A DNA stretch of 64,000 bases from Coprinellus micaceus (Eukaryota > Basidiomycota > Agaricomycetes > Agaricales > Psathyrellaceae). The translations under genes were made by a program, and so were the position numbers. The notes below the pieces were generated by a model. That model was not told the DNA's origin, did no database searches, and saw nothing but the letters and a program-made list of their open reading frames with translations. This document shows, piece after piece, positions 23,544-34,963 of the stretch (its first letter is position 1; every line of letters begins with the position of its first letter). The DNA is taken from contig OX596334.1 in the NCBI GenBank assembly GCA_951394405.1, positions 1,488,001-1,552,000 on the forward strand, written 5' to 3'.

Positions 23544-25741
23544 ATGCCTCAGCTAAGCACTACGAGGGCGAGGGTTCAGGAAGCGGTATGTTCGTTGGAG
23601 CGACCGCTCTCAAAGTGTGTCCGCTTACTCAAAAATGTCCTCAGACACTGGAAGAGGTTCAGAGAGGATCCCTTCCTCACTTCAAGCAACTCGGAGATCG
23701 CTGGCCTTCAGATTTCGACACTGCCGAACGTGCCCTATTCACACTTTTGGATCACTTGGGGCTCGACCTCATCCCCCATATCGAGCCTGGCAAGCCCTTT
23801 GAGAAGGGGATGGTTGCTTGCATCTCCCGGAGCTTGGCCTCCGTTAAGGTGCTCCCCGTTGCTTGCAAGTACTTTGAGACCGTGCTTGAGAGGGATAGGC
23901 AGACGGTGCTGGAGATCTTTGAGTCTCGGAGGAGTGGCGTCTTTGGCTGGCTTCGTGTACTGGTTCGTAATGTTGCCAGTTTGCTACCGGATCCCGATAA
24001 CCCCGCCGATCTACCGCTGGCCACCATAGCCGTGATGCTGAAGGCCTTGATCGAGCTCTGTCGCAAGCAGTCCGACCACTACAATTTCCACGAGTCGATC
24101 ATCGACGTGAGTATCGAAATCTGGATCGCAGGTGCTGAACGACAACGGCGCCAACCACCCCTCGACGTCCACGAGTATTACCGAGCAGTGGTCCCCATCC
24201 TTCAGCTTTTCGCTGAATGCGTCGCCGAAGGCCCCTTCGATTCTATAACAATCAACACAATCAATCAGTTCCGCGGCAGGGCGCGGAACCAATGCCTGGT
24301 CGACGCTTTCATCCTGCATAGCCAGCAGTACGCCTCTGCATACAGGGAGCATCCCGATACGGGGGACTCAACAAATGGCCTGGTATGCATGCTCGCGGGA
24401 ACCCGGCTTCTCTCTAGCGCTCGCCGATTTTACAGGCTTCTTGTGGAGTCCAGTTTTCCGTCGATCGTCTTGACGCTTGCCCTCGATTTGTCCCTTGTTT
24501 TGTCCGAGCCGGGCGACGGTTCCCTCGCAATTCAAGTCGCTTCCCAGTCCCTGCGGCCGCAAGGGCCTACCTCGTACGAGCACACTCATGTTATTCCTCA
24601 ACTTCTCGAAGTCGGATATCTCAACGTTATCGCACAAGATCTCTCATCACCCCGGGAGCTTGGCGCCCACCCCTTCCCAAACTGGGAGGCTTATAACCCA
24701 TTGAGGCAGCTGTACATCGCATGTTTTCACCCCCGAGTTACGAGCGCTGTGAAGGCCGCAATTGACAAACTTCCTCTGACGTTGGCGGAGCGGATCAAAT
24801 CCAATTCAGATCCTGACGTTCGGCGAGTTTGGGAAGACTTTGTCCACGGAGTAGCAATCTACGACAAGGCCCATATCGGTGTGCTGAAGGACCACGTCGG
24901 ACTTTGCGACAATATATTGGTAACTCCCATTCTGTCCTGTTTGTTCCATTGGCTACTAAGCACTATCCCTACCTCTTATCCAGCATTATCAGATGCAGGA
25001 TTCAACGATTGGTCAGGGGAGTGGTGTTCAGTGCTCGTGCTGTCGCTCCGTCGTGTACTGCTCTCGCCAATGCCAACGTGAAGACTGGAGGACCTTCCAC
25101 AGGGAGGAATGCCCAAGTAGTCGGATAAATCGAATCGGTATGCACACCCTCGTTACTAGTTTGTAGAGATCGCAGAGTCTGATAATATGGCAGCAATGCA
25201 AAACCGAAGAGGCTGCATCTCGCATCGACAACGCGTTCAGGTGCTCCGTGTTCAGGAGACAGTATTTCGAGATGCCCTCCAGAAGGGAGATAAGAGCTCG
25301 TCGCCTTACTGCCGCAAAATTCTAATTGGCGCCTGCGGCGGCCTCTGGGTCGACACCACAGACTTCCCCATCCAATGGGTTTTCCTCAAGCCAGAACAGT
25401 TGGTGGAGATGTCGCATGGCGGTCGACGAATTTTTACGGATCCCCGCGCCCTCGCCCTGATTGAACAGGCGGTCCGATCTGAAGGTGTCAGGTTAGTTGG
25501 GTCGATAGGCCAATTGGGCGAGTTTGCCGTCGTGACCTTGACCACTTTTCTGGTGGAGCCAGCGGAAGGAAGTCTTGGGGATTCTGATGACCTGGGGCCC
25601 GGAGTTCGTTTGCGCCCCCTTCATGTCGTTGTCAGGTCGTTCGAAATTTCAGATGAGGATGTTATATGGCATGCAGGAGAGATTCGCCAACGTTCTAAAT
25701 TTTGGAAGGACAATGTACCACTACTATCTACTAGTGATTAG
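23544..25741 (+). CDS. MYND-type zinc-finger protein, paralog 1
   Basis: Four exons, 23544-23585, 23645-24919, 24984-25137, 25194-25741; 2019 nt, 672 residues. The first intron carries GTATGT and a CTTACTC branch-like word; the ATG at 23435 in another frame is not used because only 23544 joins in phase to TLEEVQRGSLPHFKQLGDRW. A large alpha-helical N-terminal region is followed by the MYND finger at about 456-482: CSCC, YCSRQC, then H and C in DWRTFHREEC. The C-terminal region (CISHRQRVQVL...) is shared with the neighbouring copy. MYND fingers bind proline-rich peptides and are common in expanded Agaricomycete families of unknown function. No SET domain is visible, so a methyltransferase role is not supported. 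The last intron end (acceptor at 25193) is one of three in-phase choices. Confidence 0.8.
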
Positions 25742-25941
25742 TATTCCTTTCTCGGCCCTATAAACACTTGCCTGCCATGCTCCAGAGTTGGCTACCTTTT
25801 CGCGCTAGCCTTGAACCCCGTCGGCGTTTTTGGCATTTTCACAGTGCAGACACTAACTGGCGAACTAGGTGGCCGGTCATCAAGCCGCAAGTGGAATGGT
25901 TCCTCCCCACCGTCCACGTCATAGCCATCCACCAGCACAAG

Positions 25942-27961
25942 ATGCCCAAGGAAGATAGAAATTTCGAGACGGTAGCGTCATTTTAACCACTTCTATTATG
26001 TGTAGAAATTTACTAAATTTGTGGAGTAGGAGGTCTTGCGAGTGTTGAACCACGGCTCAGTCGAAGACATCGACAAATTGTCGAAGAAGTGGCCTCAAGA
26101 CTCAGTTCGCTCAGCAAAAGCTCCGCTGTCAAGAATTCTAGAGTTCTTGGAAGGCCAACCAATTCCGCCTTCTCAGATCGGTCGTTTACCTACAGAAGAG
26201 GAACCCCTCGGCAGTCGCAAAGCCCAGGCCTGTCTCATCCTTCTTGTATCGGTTTGCCAGCAGATCGAGGGTGGGCTCGGAAAACCGCTACAGAAGCAGA
26301 TACTTTTAGCTTTTGAGCCACATTCAGACGCTTTGCTTGGGTGGTTGCGGTTCTACGCAATGGATGTCTCCCCCGATGGTCGACCCAACAATGTCGGGGT
26401 ACCACTTGCTGCGCGGGTAGTCCAGCTCCTCGTTTCCCTCAGCGCCGAATATCCCGATGTGATTCTCCCCTACGAGAAATTCGTCGACCTTGCTCTCGAG
26501 CTCTGGATTGCACTGTCCCTCCAACTAAAGAGTCTGCCCCCAGACACCAAGCACTACATGTCGTGGATATCACCAGCCGCCATCTTTTTCATTTCAAGCG
26601 CGAATGATCACCGGACCTCCGAGGTTCTGGTTCGAAAAATCCAACAGCAAACCCGCAAGAGTTGGTACAAGCGCCTCGCATATTCTTTCCTTTGGCATTG
26701 CAAGCAGTGGGCGACCGCTCTCGGATATGAGCCCCCCAGCGCTCGGGAACTGGTACATGGGCAATTTATCCCGATCCTTTCCGTGGGCTTCGCGATGTCC
26801 CGCACTTCTACGACGCTCTCATCGATTGCCAGTTCCCACTCGCCATATTCCGCCTCAGTAAATCATTCTCCCAATCAGTATCCCAGCCCGGGGACCACAG
26901 CATGGCCATCGCATTATCTATAGCCAATGAACTTCCACCTCGAGACGAAAGGCTTTTAGTCTTCGAGATCACCAACTGCATCCCAGAAATGCTTGATGGA
27001 GGCTATCTCAAGATCCTTGCCCAAGAACTCTCGGCGCCCCGTCCATATCATTCCCCGAGGGTCCAGAAGGACTTTGGTATACAATCTCTCAAGAATGTGT
27101 ACGTTCTCTGCTGGCATCCGGTAATTCTGAAGAGCGTAAAGACCTCCCTTACCTCTATCCCTACCTCGGTCGCTCAGAAACTGGCGTCGCATCCCAGCCT
27201 GATAACCCGACAAGTCTGGGAGGCGCTCATCAGGGCCACCGTGGTGTACAGTAAAATGCTCCCGGGGAGTTCGTCCCAAGAGCGTGTTGGGCTCTGTGAC
27301 AACCTTCAGGTGAGTGACTCATCTTGTCGCACTCCGCTCCCTCTTACATTGCTGCAGCACCACCGAACGAAGATCCCCCTTGAGGATAGCAACGGTCAAC
27401 AATGTCAAAGTTGCAGGGTAGCCGTTTATTGCTCTGTGCAGTGTCAACGTGAAGACTGGGAAGCCCTCCACAAGAAAGAGTGTGGCGGTCAGAGAGTCAC
27501 CCGGATCGGTTCGTCCACTTCTGTGCCTTTAACGAACGCTCTCAGTATCGCTCACGCCTATTCGTCCCCCCCTAGATCTAGAGCGCCACAGTGCTTAGAT
27601 ATCGCACAGGATACGAGCACAATTCGTTCGGCTAGGAGAGGCTTTCATCCAGGAGATTCTGGAAGACGAACCCAAATTTGTCAACCTGGAGGACCAGTTC
27701 ATCTTGGTTGACGCGATGGATTTTCCAGTGACCTTGAAAGTGCTACCCCTCGGAGAGGCCATCACCGCAACGCTTCGTGGCGGCGGTCGAATCTTCAGCG
27801 ATGTTCGGTCTTTGGCCTTCATAGAGGAAGCCCGCGGTCTCGGTCGTCCGAAGCTGGTTGCCTTCGGCGCAAGGTACGGAGAATTTTTTCTTGGCAACTT
27901 TCTGTGTGTCCCCAACAGAAAGGTCAGGAGTGGGTGCAGGCGTGCGCTGTGTCCCTCTTAA
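25942..27961 (+). CDS. MYND-type zinc-finger protein, paralog 2, with apparent frameshift
   Basis: Diverged tandem copy of the preceding gene. Exon 1 is 25942-25971 (MPKEDRNFET), then a 58-nt intron with branch TACTAAAT, then exon 2 from 26030 (EVLRVLNHGSVEDIDKLSKK). The frame is readable to about 26760, but the part homologous to RRFYRLLVESSFPSI of the sister gene (HFYDALIDCQFPLAI) lies in another frame from about 26775 on. Further exons: to 27309 (LCDNLQ), from 27358 with the MYND finger (CQSC, YCSVQC, DWEALHKKEC), and 27599-27961 (ISHRIRAQF...). An 80-nt in-phase intron (GTACAT...GCCAG) could jump the break but would remove the conserved HFYDALIDCQ segment. It is therefore either a pseudogene, a sequence error or a gene with altered splicing. 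Confidence 0.6.
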
Positions 27962-29029
27962 TACATTCACCAAGATCGAGGACGCCAAGCTCTGGCTTTA
28001 GCGCCTGGGATTGCTATCTCAATGGAATGTAACGGATTTGGGGCTATATATCTTTGTGTGCAGGCTCTTCAGGCTTCCCTGCCCCAGATGCCTCTTAATT
28101 AATCCGCTCTATACCTTTTGAAATTGATATCCAAAAGCTACTGCATCTGTGGTTAGGCAGTGCGGCACAGTGCATCGCCAGGCTGATGGCGCTTGTGCAA
28201 CAGATGCACAGATGCGAATTGATGCCCGCCCCTCCCTCTTCCACCTCTTCCTCCATCACAACAAAGTACCCTGCCTCAGCCTGATACCCCGACGAGCAAT
28301 CCTACTGTACAACTGCGAGGACTCGCTAGTATGCCTCTTTCCTATCCCTGTACGCTCTCGTCAGCCAAGCTCGTAGGGCGAGGTCCTGATAAGGATCCGC
28401 GGCAATTTCTAACCAAACACCTTCCAATTCTCGAATCTTGGGGAACATCCAGGAATTTGGTTTCAACCGGCCATTGCCGGGAGGGAGGCTATCCCTTCAA
28501 CGAGGCATTTTAGCCAGTCGGTCCAAGCCCGCTGTCACCAAACTCAATTGGCCAGATGCGTTCCGTGAAACGCGGTTCACACTTCATTGTTTGAACCCTC
28601 GAATTCAAACGCCCGCGACCCTGAATGCAAGTACCATCGCATCTGAACTGTTGTCTCCCCTCGTTGGTCCCCCGAGATGCCCTGTGCTCACATTCTTTGT
28701 GGAAGAAAGAGCCTTGGTCGAAGAGGAGCAACCGTAGAAGGGTTGGCATCTGTGCCATCGATGGCCTCGCGGCCTCACCCCCTTTAGCGCTCAGCCACAA
28801 GAACACGGGACGTCGACTTTTAGTAAAATCTACGATCACGAATAGACTTTCTCTCGTAAGTTCAAGCCCAAGTCCCGTGGAAAATCAATGACTTTGCCGA
28901 TGGCGATACACACTTCTCGATCGCATCCCGTCCTTTCTATGGAGTTCAACCGTGGGGGTTTATCCAGCCGAATACATATAATTACACCGCATCCCCCTCA
29001 CGGCCATCCCATATCACCTCTTCCCCATC
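27962..29029. other. Intergenic, no gene seen
   Basis: About 1.07 kb between the second MYND gene and F-box-like paralog 8. Short frames on both strands show no family similarity. It should hold the promoter of paralog 8. Confidence 0.55.
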
Positions 29030-30790
29030 ATGCCTCTCTCAGCCCCACAGAACCCCAATCCTCCTCAATCTCTAATCGCTCCTGTTCGACGTCTCGCTAT
29101 CCGTCGACAGGGTCGGCACAAACCATTGTACACGAAACCGTCATGCTCTGCCCGCAGTACATTAACCCACCACCGTCATGAGCCCCTTCCTCTCCCATAC
29201 GAAATCCTACAAGCCATCTTCACTGAAGCCGTGCGGCCAAGTAATGTCGACATCAATCTTAGGGAAAAGACTCTCTTACGATCAACTATTCTCGCGTGCT
29301 CGCAAGTGTGCCAACTTTGGCGACGTGCCGCCCGGGGCTATAGCCCTCTCTGGATACACGCCATCGATTTCCAGAAACATTCCCCTGAGGTCGTGGCAGA
29401 CCTCCTCGAACTATCCCGACCCCACCTCGTTGAAGTGGGCCATCGATCCGCCCCATTCCTGATAGCGAAGGACAAGCACTTCTATATTCTCCTCAAGCTG
29501 AGACAGGATCGCGCACGGATTCGCGAATGGAACATTTGTATCTCCCCCTCCTTCTGTCCTCTTGCCAACAGCCGTTGGATATTCGGCTCGATCGGATGCG
29601 CATCCTCTCGCTCTATTCAAACCCTGAGGTGGTCAGGCGCCATCACCTCACCAGGAGGTGCACTCCCCGCAATATCGTCTTCGCTCCTCAAACTTGAACT
29701 TCGCAATACCAATCTGGCGCTCCCTCAATGGGTGGATCTCAGTAACCTCACGGAACTCTCCGTGAATAGCGCAGCTCCCAACAGCACCAAGCTGTCGCTT
29801 GAGGAGTGGTTTGCAGTCTTAAAGGGGACCACCCGCCTTCGCTTCCTCAGACTAAATCACGCGATGAAGACGGACAACGAGCTGGACCCCGGAATGGGCC
29901 AGCTTCCTGATGATGTGGCCTTACCAGAGTTGCAACTATGCTCGCTCACAGAGTCGAGCTGGGACGGAGCGTTCATGGCCCTCATCGTTTTCATGGTCGT
30001 GGAAAAGCCTTTCACATGTGGTCTACAACTCGACCTGCCGCGTTGGGCGGACTTGGTAGACGAGGATGCAAACGATGAAGTCACGCAGATAATCGCTGTC
30101 GTTGCAGCATCACTCCACGAGTATACTGGACACAATGGCTCGAACGATTTGCCAGTGGCGACTCCCCGCGTCGAGATCTCTGTAAAATATGAGGATCCTG
30201 GGATCCAAGTAACATTCGGAACCGTGCCGAATCCCACTGTGACTCTGGATTGGAACGGGGACCACGGAGCCACACGTGTCGAAGAATACCTGGACAACTA
30301 CTTTGGAAGTCCGGCCCATTCATCTTTCCCTCGACACCCCCCGCTCAGTGTAACGCTTTATAACCCAGACACAGCGGATATGGTATACGCCGCCATCTTC
30401 AATTCCCTCTCACTCCTCACCAGCACGAGTGCTCGGGTAACCATTGACCCTAAGCTCTCCCAATCCATTCACCTTGACCCCGTCTCCGACGCCATCCTCG
30501 CTGCTTTATCCCGCATGAAGGAAGCAAGGACCCTTGTCTTGAATAAAGGCGCCCTGGCGGCCCTGGTTCCAATGCTCCAAGAAGCGATGTGTATGGAAGA
30601 CGACGAAATCCCTATTCCATACCTACCGAAGCTGAAATGTATTATCGTGGAGTCGACCACCCCCAGAGCAGACAGCGGGATAGTCGGTGAAGAGGTTTGG
30701 AGGGTTTTGTTGCACTATGTTGAATGGAGGAACAGTGTTGGGTTTCCTGTGAACGTCTCATGGTGTGCAGGCGTTGATGAGGCTTGGTAG
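29030..30790 (+). CDS. F-box-like protein, paralog 8
   Basis: One open frame, ATG 29030, 586 residues. The leader has the usual basic stretch (VRRLAIRRQGRHK). The F-box-like core LPLPYEILQAIF is followed by SNVDINLREK, SQVCQLWRRAARGYSPLW, RPHLVEVGHRSAPF, RIREWNICI, LSNLTELSV, GTVPNPTVTLDWNG (LDWNG codons near 30245-30259), RVEEYLDNYFGSPAHSSFP, and the C-terminal PYLPKLKCIIVEST and WRNSVGFPVNVSW. It has no basic RNGM tail. It is separated from the rest of the array by the two MYND genes and is followed at 30963 by a FunK1 kinase on the other strand. All family blocks are intact, so it is probably functional. Biochemical role inferred from family only. Confidence 0.8.
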   Translation: MPLSAPQNPNPPQSLIAPVRRLAIRRQGRHKPLYTKPSCSARSTLTHHRHEPLPLPYEILQAIFTEAVRPSNVDINLREKTLLRSTILACSQVCQLWRRAARGYSPLWIHAIDFQKHSPEVVADLLELSRPHLVEVGHRSAPFLIAKDKHFYILLKLRQDRARIREWNICISPSFCPLANSRWIFGSIGCASSRSIQTLRWSGAITSPGGALPAISSSLLKLELRNTNLALPQWVDLSNLTELSVNSAAPNSTKLSLEEWFAVLKGTTRLRFLRLNHAMKTDNELDPGMGQLPDDVALPELQLCSLTESSWDGAFMALIVFMVVEKPFTCGLQLDLPRWADLVDEDANDEVTQIIAVVAASLHEYTGHNGSNDLPVATPRVEISVKYEDPGIQVTFGTVPNPTVTLDWNGDHGATRVEEYLDNYFGSPAHSSFPRHPPLSVTLYNPDTADMVYAAIFNSLSLLTSTSARVTIDPKLSQSIHLDPVSDAILAALSRMKEARTLVLNKGALAALVPMLQEAMCMEDDEIPIPYLPKLKCIIVESTTPRADSGIVGEEVWRVLLHYVEWRNSVGFPVNVSWCAGVDEAW

Positions 30791-30962
30791 ATTTCTGGGT
30801 GCAAAGAGCTCGATTATCGAACTAAAAGTATATTGGTTACCGGTTACAGTCACCAGGACATTTGCATCGACTACTTATGGGCATCAATTGCGTGTATAGA
30901 ATTGGACTTTGGTTGTCTGCTAGTTGTATCGGATCGGACAATGGCACTGACAAGGATCATAG

Positions 30963-33205
30963 CTATTCTCCTCTTCGCTTCTTGGCAGAGGAGGCTTCGG
31001 CGTCATCGTCGGCCCTCCTCTTCTTGGCCTTGGACGGCGGCGCGATATCGGGCTCTTCTGCGAGCTCACGTCCGTCGGTTGGGGCATCTGCATCCGCGTC
31101 GTCAACACGCAGCGTCTCCAAAGCCTCGTCGAACATCCCGATGATCTTCGCGTAATGCATGGGGGCCCTGGCGCGCAGATAGCCATGTCGGATTCGTTCG
31201 TCGAATCGATCGAGTTGACGATGCGCCTCCCTTTTCTGGTGAACCCGTTTAATGTACCTGAAGTACTCCTGAAGCAGCTTTCTCGATGCGGGGCTCCAGA
31301 ATGGCGACAGCTCCCCCAAGTCCAAGTCGGTAGGAGCAAAGAAGTTGATTTTGGCCTCAGCGGCGGCTCTCCCCTCAAGAACCAACCATTCTGCGACGAA
31401 TTGGGGTTTCCGGACCTTGGCCTTCCCAGGCCTCTCCGCCGTGAACATGAGGTAGCAGGTGACGTAGAGGAACGACTCAAGGTCGTCTAGATGGTCGTGC
31501 CAAGTGCTGCGGCGATCCTCGAAGCCCTGCCGCAGCACCGCTATGGACTTGCAGTACTTCGTGCCCTTTGGTTGCGCGTTAGACGGGCTCCTGTGAACAA
31601 AGTAACGAGTCGGCGACGTACCACTGGGGGAGTCCTCTCCCTCCCACGGAGCTCACTCGCGATGATTGCGCAGTCCAAGTCGATCAAGACGCCTCGACAG
31701 CCAGGCGTCGGGTCGTCAGTCAACAAAATGTTGGCTACAGATATGTCTCTGTGCAGAATACCGACGTGGTCGTCGTATTTGTCGAACTGCCAGTAAATGT
31801 TTCGGTGCCCTATTACATTCGTCAGCCCAAGTTGTTCGGCGGAGGTAAGCTGAATGGTACGCACCGGCAATGGAATCACGCAGCGCGCCGAGGAACTGCT
31901 CTTCCGACATGAAATGAGAAATTTCCTTCCCGTACGCCTGCATGACAATCCGCGTCTCTGGAGCGAGGTTCAATGGGTATCTGACGCCATCGCTGCGTGG
32001 CCCACGATAGTCCTGCAGATCCGTATGGCCTGGTTCGCACGAGATCATCTGAGCAACCCCACCCATTCCCTTTACCATCGCAAGGTAATCGTGTTCTTGT
32101 AATTCTCCCCGGGCTGCATAATGGTACGCGTCCTTGACAATTACCGGGGTGCGCGCCATCGAAGTCCTAGCCTTCCAGACCACCATCCCTCTACAGAATA
32201 TTGTGTTGTGCATGGCGATGGGTTTGAGGCTCGCCAAGGGATACCAGATTGGGTCCCCGTCGTGGTCCACAGTTCTGATGTAACCATTGAACTTCCTCCC
32301 GCCCTTGATCCTCCATTGGATCGTGTCATCCAAACCGAGGCGGTCTTCCTCAACTGCGCTCAGGCCTACAATGAGCTGAATCAGTGTGGTTGGGTCTTGG
32401 TGATAGTCGATGGGGTCTCCGTATTGGCAGCCGGCGCGGTCCATGTGAACGAATCGGACGTATGACTCGGTAGTGAATAATAGTCGTACGAATTTGCGAT
32501 TGGGCTGTTGAAGAAACATTTGCCTATGGGAAAGTTAGTCGTGTTGTATCATCACAGCCGGAGGGCGGCCTCTACTTACTTCGCATATATCCCGAGCTGA
32601 TAGATCTCGTCCTCTTCTTCCCATCCCTCCGCGTCGGTCCTGACCTCGATACAAGTGGCCACATTGGCGTAAGTATCGCGGCCCTCGCGGACTTCAAAGG
32701 ACGGTCCTGTTCCCTTGATTACCAGGTCCGGCTGTGACCATTGCGCAGGAGAGTATTTATCGAATTTAAGGTCGTGTTCCAACAGGAGGGCATGCGTGTT
32801 CCTGACTTCACGGCACTCACGTTGCTCCTCGGAGACGTAGTCCTGGAGAACGTGCCCAACCAATTTGAAGATCGAAGTCCTAAGTCTGTCACGACTCTTG
32901 GCGCTCTTTGGTATTCCCCTCCACCGACCAGTCTCAACGTTGTAAAGAGTGGATTTGGGTAAGAAGGAGTATTCGATGTCCTTGCGACGTGCGAGATCAT
33001 TATAAAGGCCTTGAATATAGTCGTCGGTGGTGAGCTCTAGGTGATTTCCAATATCCTTTGCAATTCGGGCGCGCTCTCTGTCTAGCCCAGGAACCTCGGG
33101 CGTCAGGGTCTTGTAATAGTCGTCGTGCTGGGAGTCTTCCGAGTTGCTGGTGGAGGCGGGATGCAACTCTTGCGAACTCGAACTGAGTGTAGAGGGTACC
33201 CCCAT
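30963..33205 (-). CDS. Fungal-type protein kinase, FunK1 family, copy 1
   Basis: Four exons, 33205-32580, 32523-31865, 31809-31622, 31565-30963; 2076 nt, 691 residues. The first intron has a consensus donor GTAAGT and branch GACTAAC. ATG 33205 was taken because the frame upstream starts only with GTG. Kinase-like residues: GILHRDISVANILL at 445-458, with the catalytic HRD at 448-450, and LIDLDCA at 470-476 in place of the usual DFG segment. Then GTKYCKSIAVLRQ and DDLESFLYV, a block typical of FunK1 proteins. The C-terminus has two basic clusters (KAKKRR, AKKRR) that could be nuclear localisation signals. FunK1 kinases are expanded in mushroom-forming fungi and their substrates are unknown. 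It is head to head with copy 2 (34964). Confidence 0.88.
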
Positions 33206-34963
33206 GTTGGTTGAGGTTGTGGTTGGAGTGAAAGAGAGGCAAATTGGGTCCGAATGAGCCACTCGCTATTGAATGAGGGAACAATGCGCCTCGCCGGGTT
33301 CACGTGCAAGGCTTGGTGAACGCCTTTTTGGGTCTTTACACGTGACCGAGATGTAGCCAAAACAAGGGGGCGGGGACGGTCAAGGAGCCTTGAATTGATG
33401 CTCAGAGCGATGCTTAAGCTAGCCGCAGGAACCGTCGAAGGAAGTTGGGAGTCACAGAGCATGTTGTGTCAATGGTCACGAACGCCGCAGATTGAGCCTT
33501 CTAACTTTCCCCATAGTTATACCAAGGTAAGGTGACTGTATTCGTAGGTACCCAAGAGCTCAATCGGCTCGTGCCGGCGCTGGGACGATCAAGATCGCAC
33601 AAACCTCCGACCAAAATTCGCCCTTCGTCTTCGAGTACCCATCTGCCCTTGATATCTCTCCCCGGGGGCATCTCAACAGCCATGGCTGGGGACAGTTTCG
33701 ATGGAGTGTGAAGGAGGATGCATTCCCAGGCTCTGACGTTTCTTGGATATGCATATACTTGGTTGGGAGTTGCCTTTGGAACCCAAATCGGGGCTGGGGT
33801 CCCGGTGAACGACATCGCGTACTGCCTGTGCTTCGTGAGTGGGTGGAGTAGATCGACTGGGTGGAGAGGGGACAGCTGAAGATCTCAAGGAGGGAGAGGG
33901 TGCGTTCATGTTCAAGGGGCAAGGATTGCTGGCTCCGGGAGAAGGCGGCGAATGCGAGCATCGTTCCTTGCTAAATGCAAGCCCGTATGACGGGGATATC
34001 CTACTCCGTTAAGTCGTCTGTTGGCGGGGCGAAGGGCGCGTGAGGGCTCAAGTGGCCAGGGTCGGTGAAGTTGGGAGAGGGTGATTCTTCACAAGATGAA
34101 GGGTGACGAGACGTGCCTTATGGTGTCTCTTCCGTGGATGGCGTGCAGCTTCGGTAGACATGTAGCTGTGAGGTTTCATCGACACAGGTTGAGAATTGGT
34201 CAATGGTCGTCTTCCCTTGCTGGAAGCCGAGGGCATAATCGCTAACCAATTCCCAAAGGATCTGGATTCTAGTGAGTCTCGGTGCTTCTCCGGCAGGAAG
34301 AAACCCCAATTCGCCTCCTTCGCGGTACTATCCCTGGTCGTCGTAACGGTGGGGCCGCCCATCCCACCACTTGCCAGGAGATACAGCTAGGCCCCCCACC
34401 CCTCCCGGACATCGATCTGAGTCGTCGTCGACTCCTCTGCATGCATTCTTGAGCCCTTCAGGTGCCATTTCTCCCCGCACACATTGCGTTTCGACGTTAA
34501 TCACGACGCTCTCCACGGCCCTCCCGACCTCTCTTCCATCATAAACCCGCCCCATCATTCATCCCCCCCCCCGCTATTGACTTGGAACCTGCTTCTAGAG
34601 GTGTGGTGCACATCTTGGGTCGTTGGGCTGCCGTCGCTTAAGCATGGGGCTGAGAGGATGTTGTGTCTTCGAGCTCGTCATCGGGGTAGGAGATCAAGTT
34701 GAGGGCAGGCTTTGGCGGACGCGTCTCCAAAAGTCACACGGCTGAATCAAACGCGTACAATGTCGCCAACGTTCTTGAACATTGGACGCGACGGTCGCGA
34801 CCACCACCGCCTCCTCAGCGACCTTGTTCTTGACGTTGAGCCACTCAGGCATACAGGCATAAAATGCTGGATACTTCTGGGGCCAGGATTCAGCGTCTTC
34901 CTCTCTTCAGTCTTCAGTCTCCTCATCTTCTACTAATAGTTCCAATCGCCCGTGTCTTCCACC
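33206..34963. promoter_or_regulatory. Long divergent region between two FunK1 genes
   Basis: About 1.76 kb separates the two divergent FunK1 starts, so it contains both promoters. A minus-strand open frame at 33501-33815 lies in it and is listed separately. A run of C (near 34562-34572) and several short GT-rich stretches are present. I could not identify a shared element near both starts. Confidence 0.5.
33501..33815 (-). CDS. Hypothetical short open frame, doubtful
   Basis: ATG 33815 opens 104 codons (IWVPKATPNQVYAYPRNV..., PGRDIKGRWVLEDEGRIL). The composition looks more protein-like than most chance frames here, and an overlapping frame on the same strand (33560-33961) is also open. I recognise no family and see no splice-linked exon that extends it. 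It may be a fragment of an older gene lying between the two kinases, or chance. Confidence 0.2.
   Translation of the reverse strand: MSFTGTPAPIWVPKATPNQVYAYPRNVRAWECILLHTPSKLSPAMAVEMPPGRDIKGRWVLEDEGRILVGGLCDLDRPSAGTSRLSSWVPTNTVTLPWYNYGES

Noticed and set aside
23435..23585. ATG 23435 as start of the first MYND gene
   Set aside because: It opens in a frame that joins the homologous exon only by reading through an intron with good signals; ATG 23544 joins in phase over GTATGT...CCTCAG and matches the sister gene.
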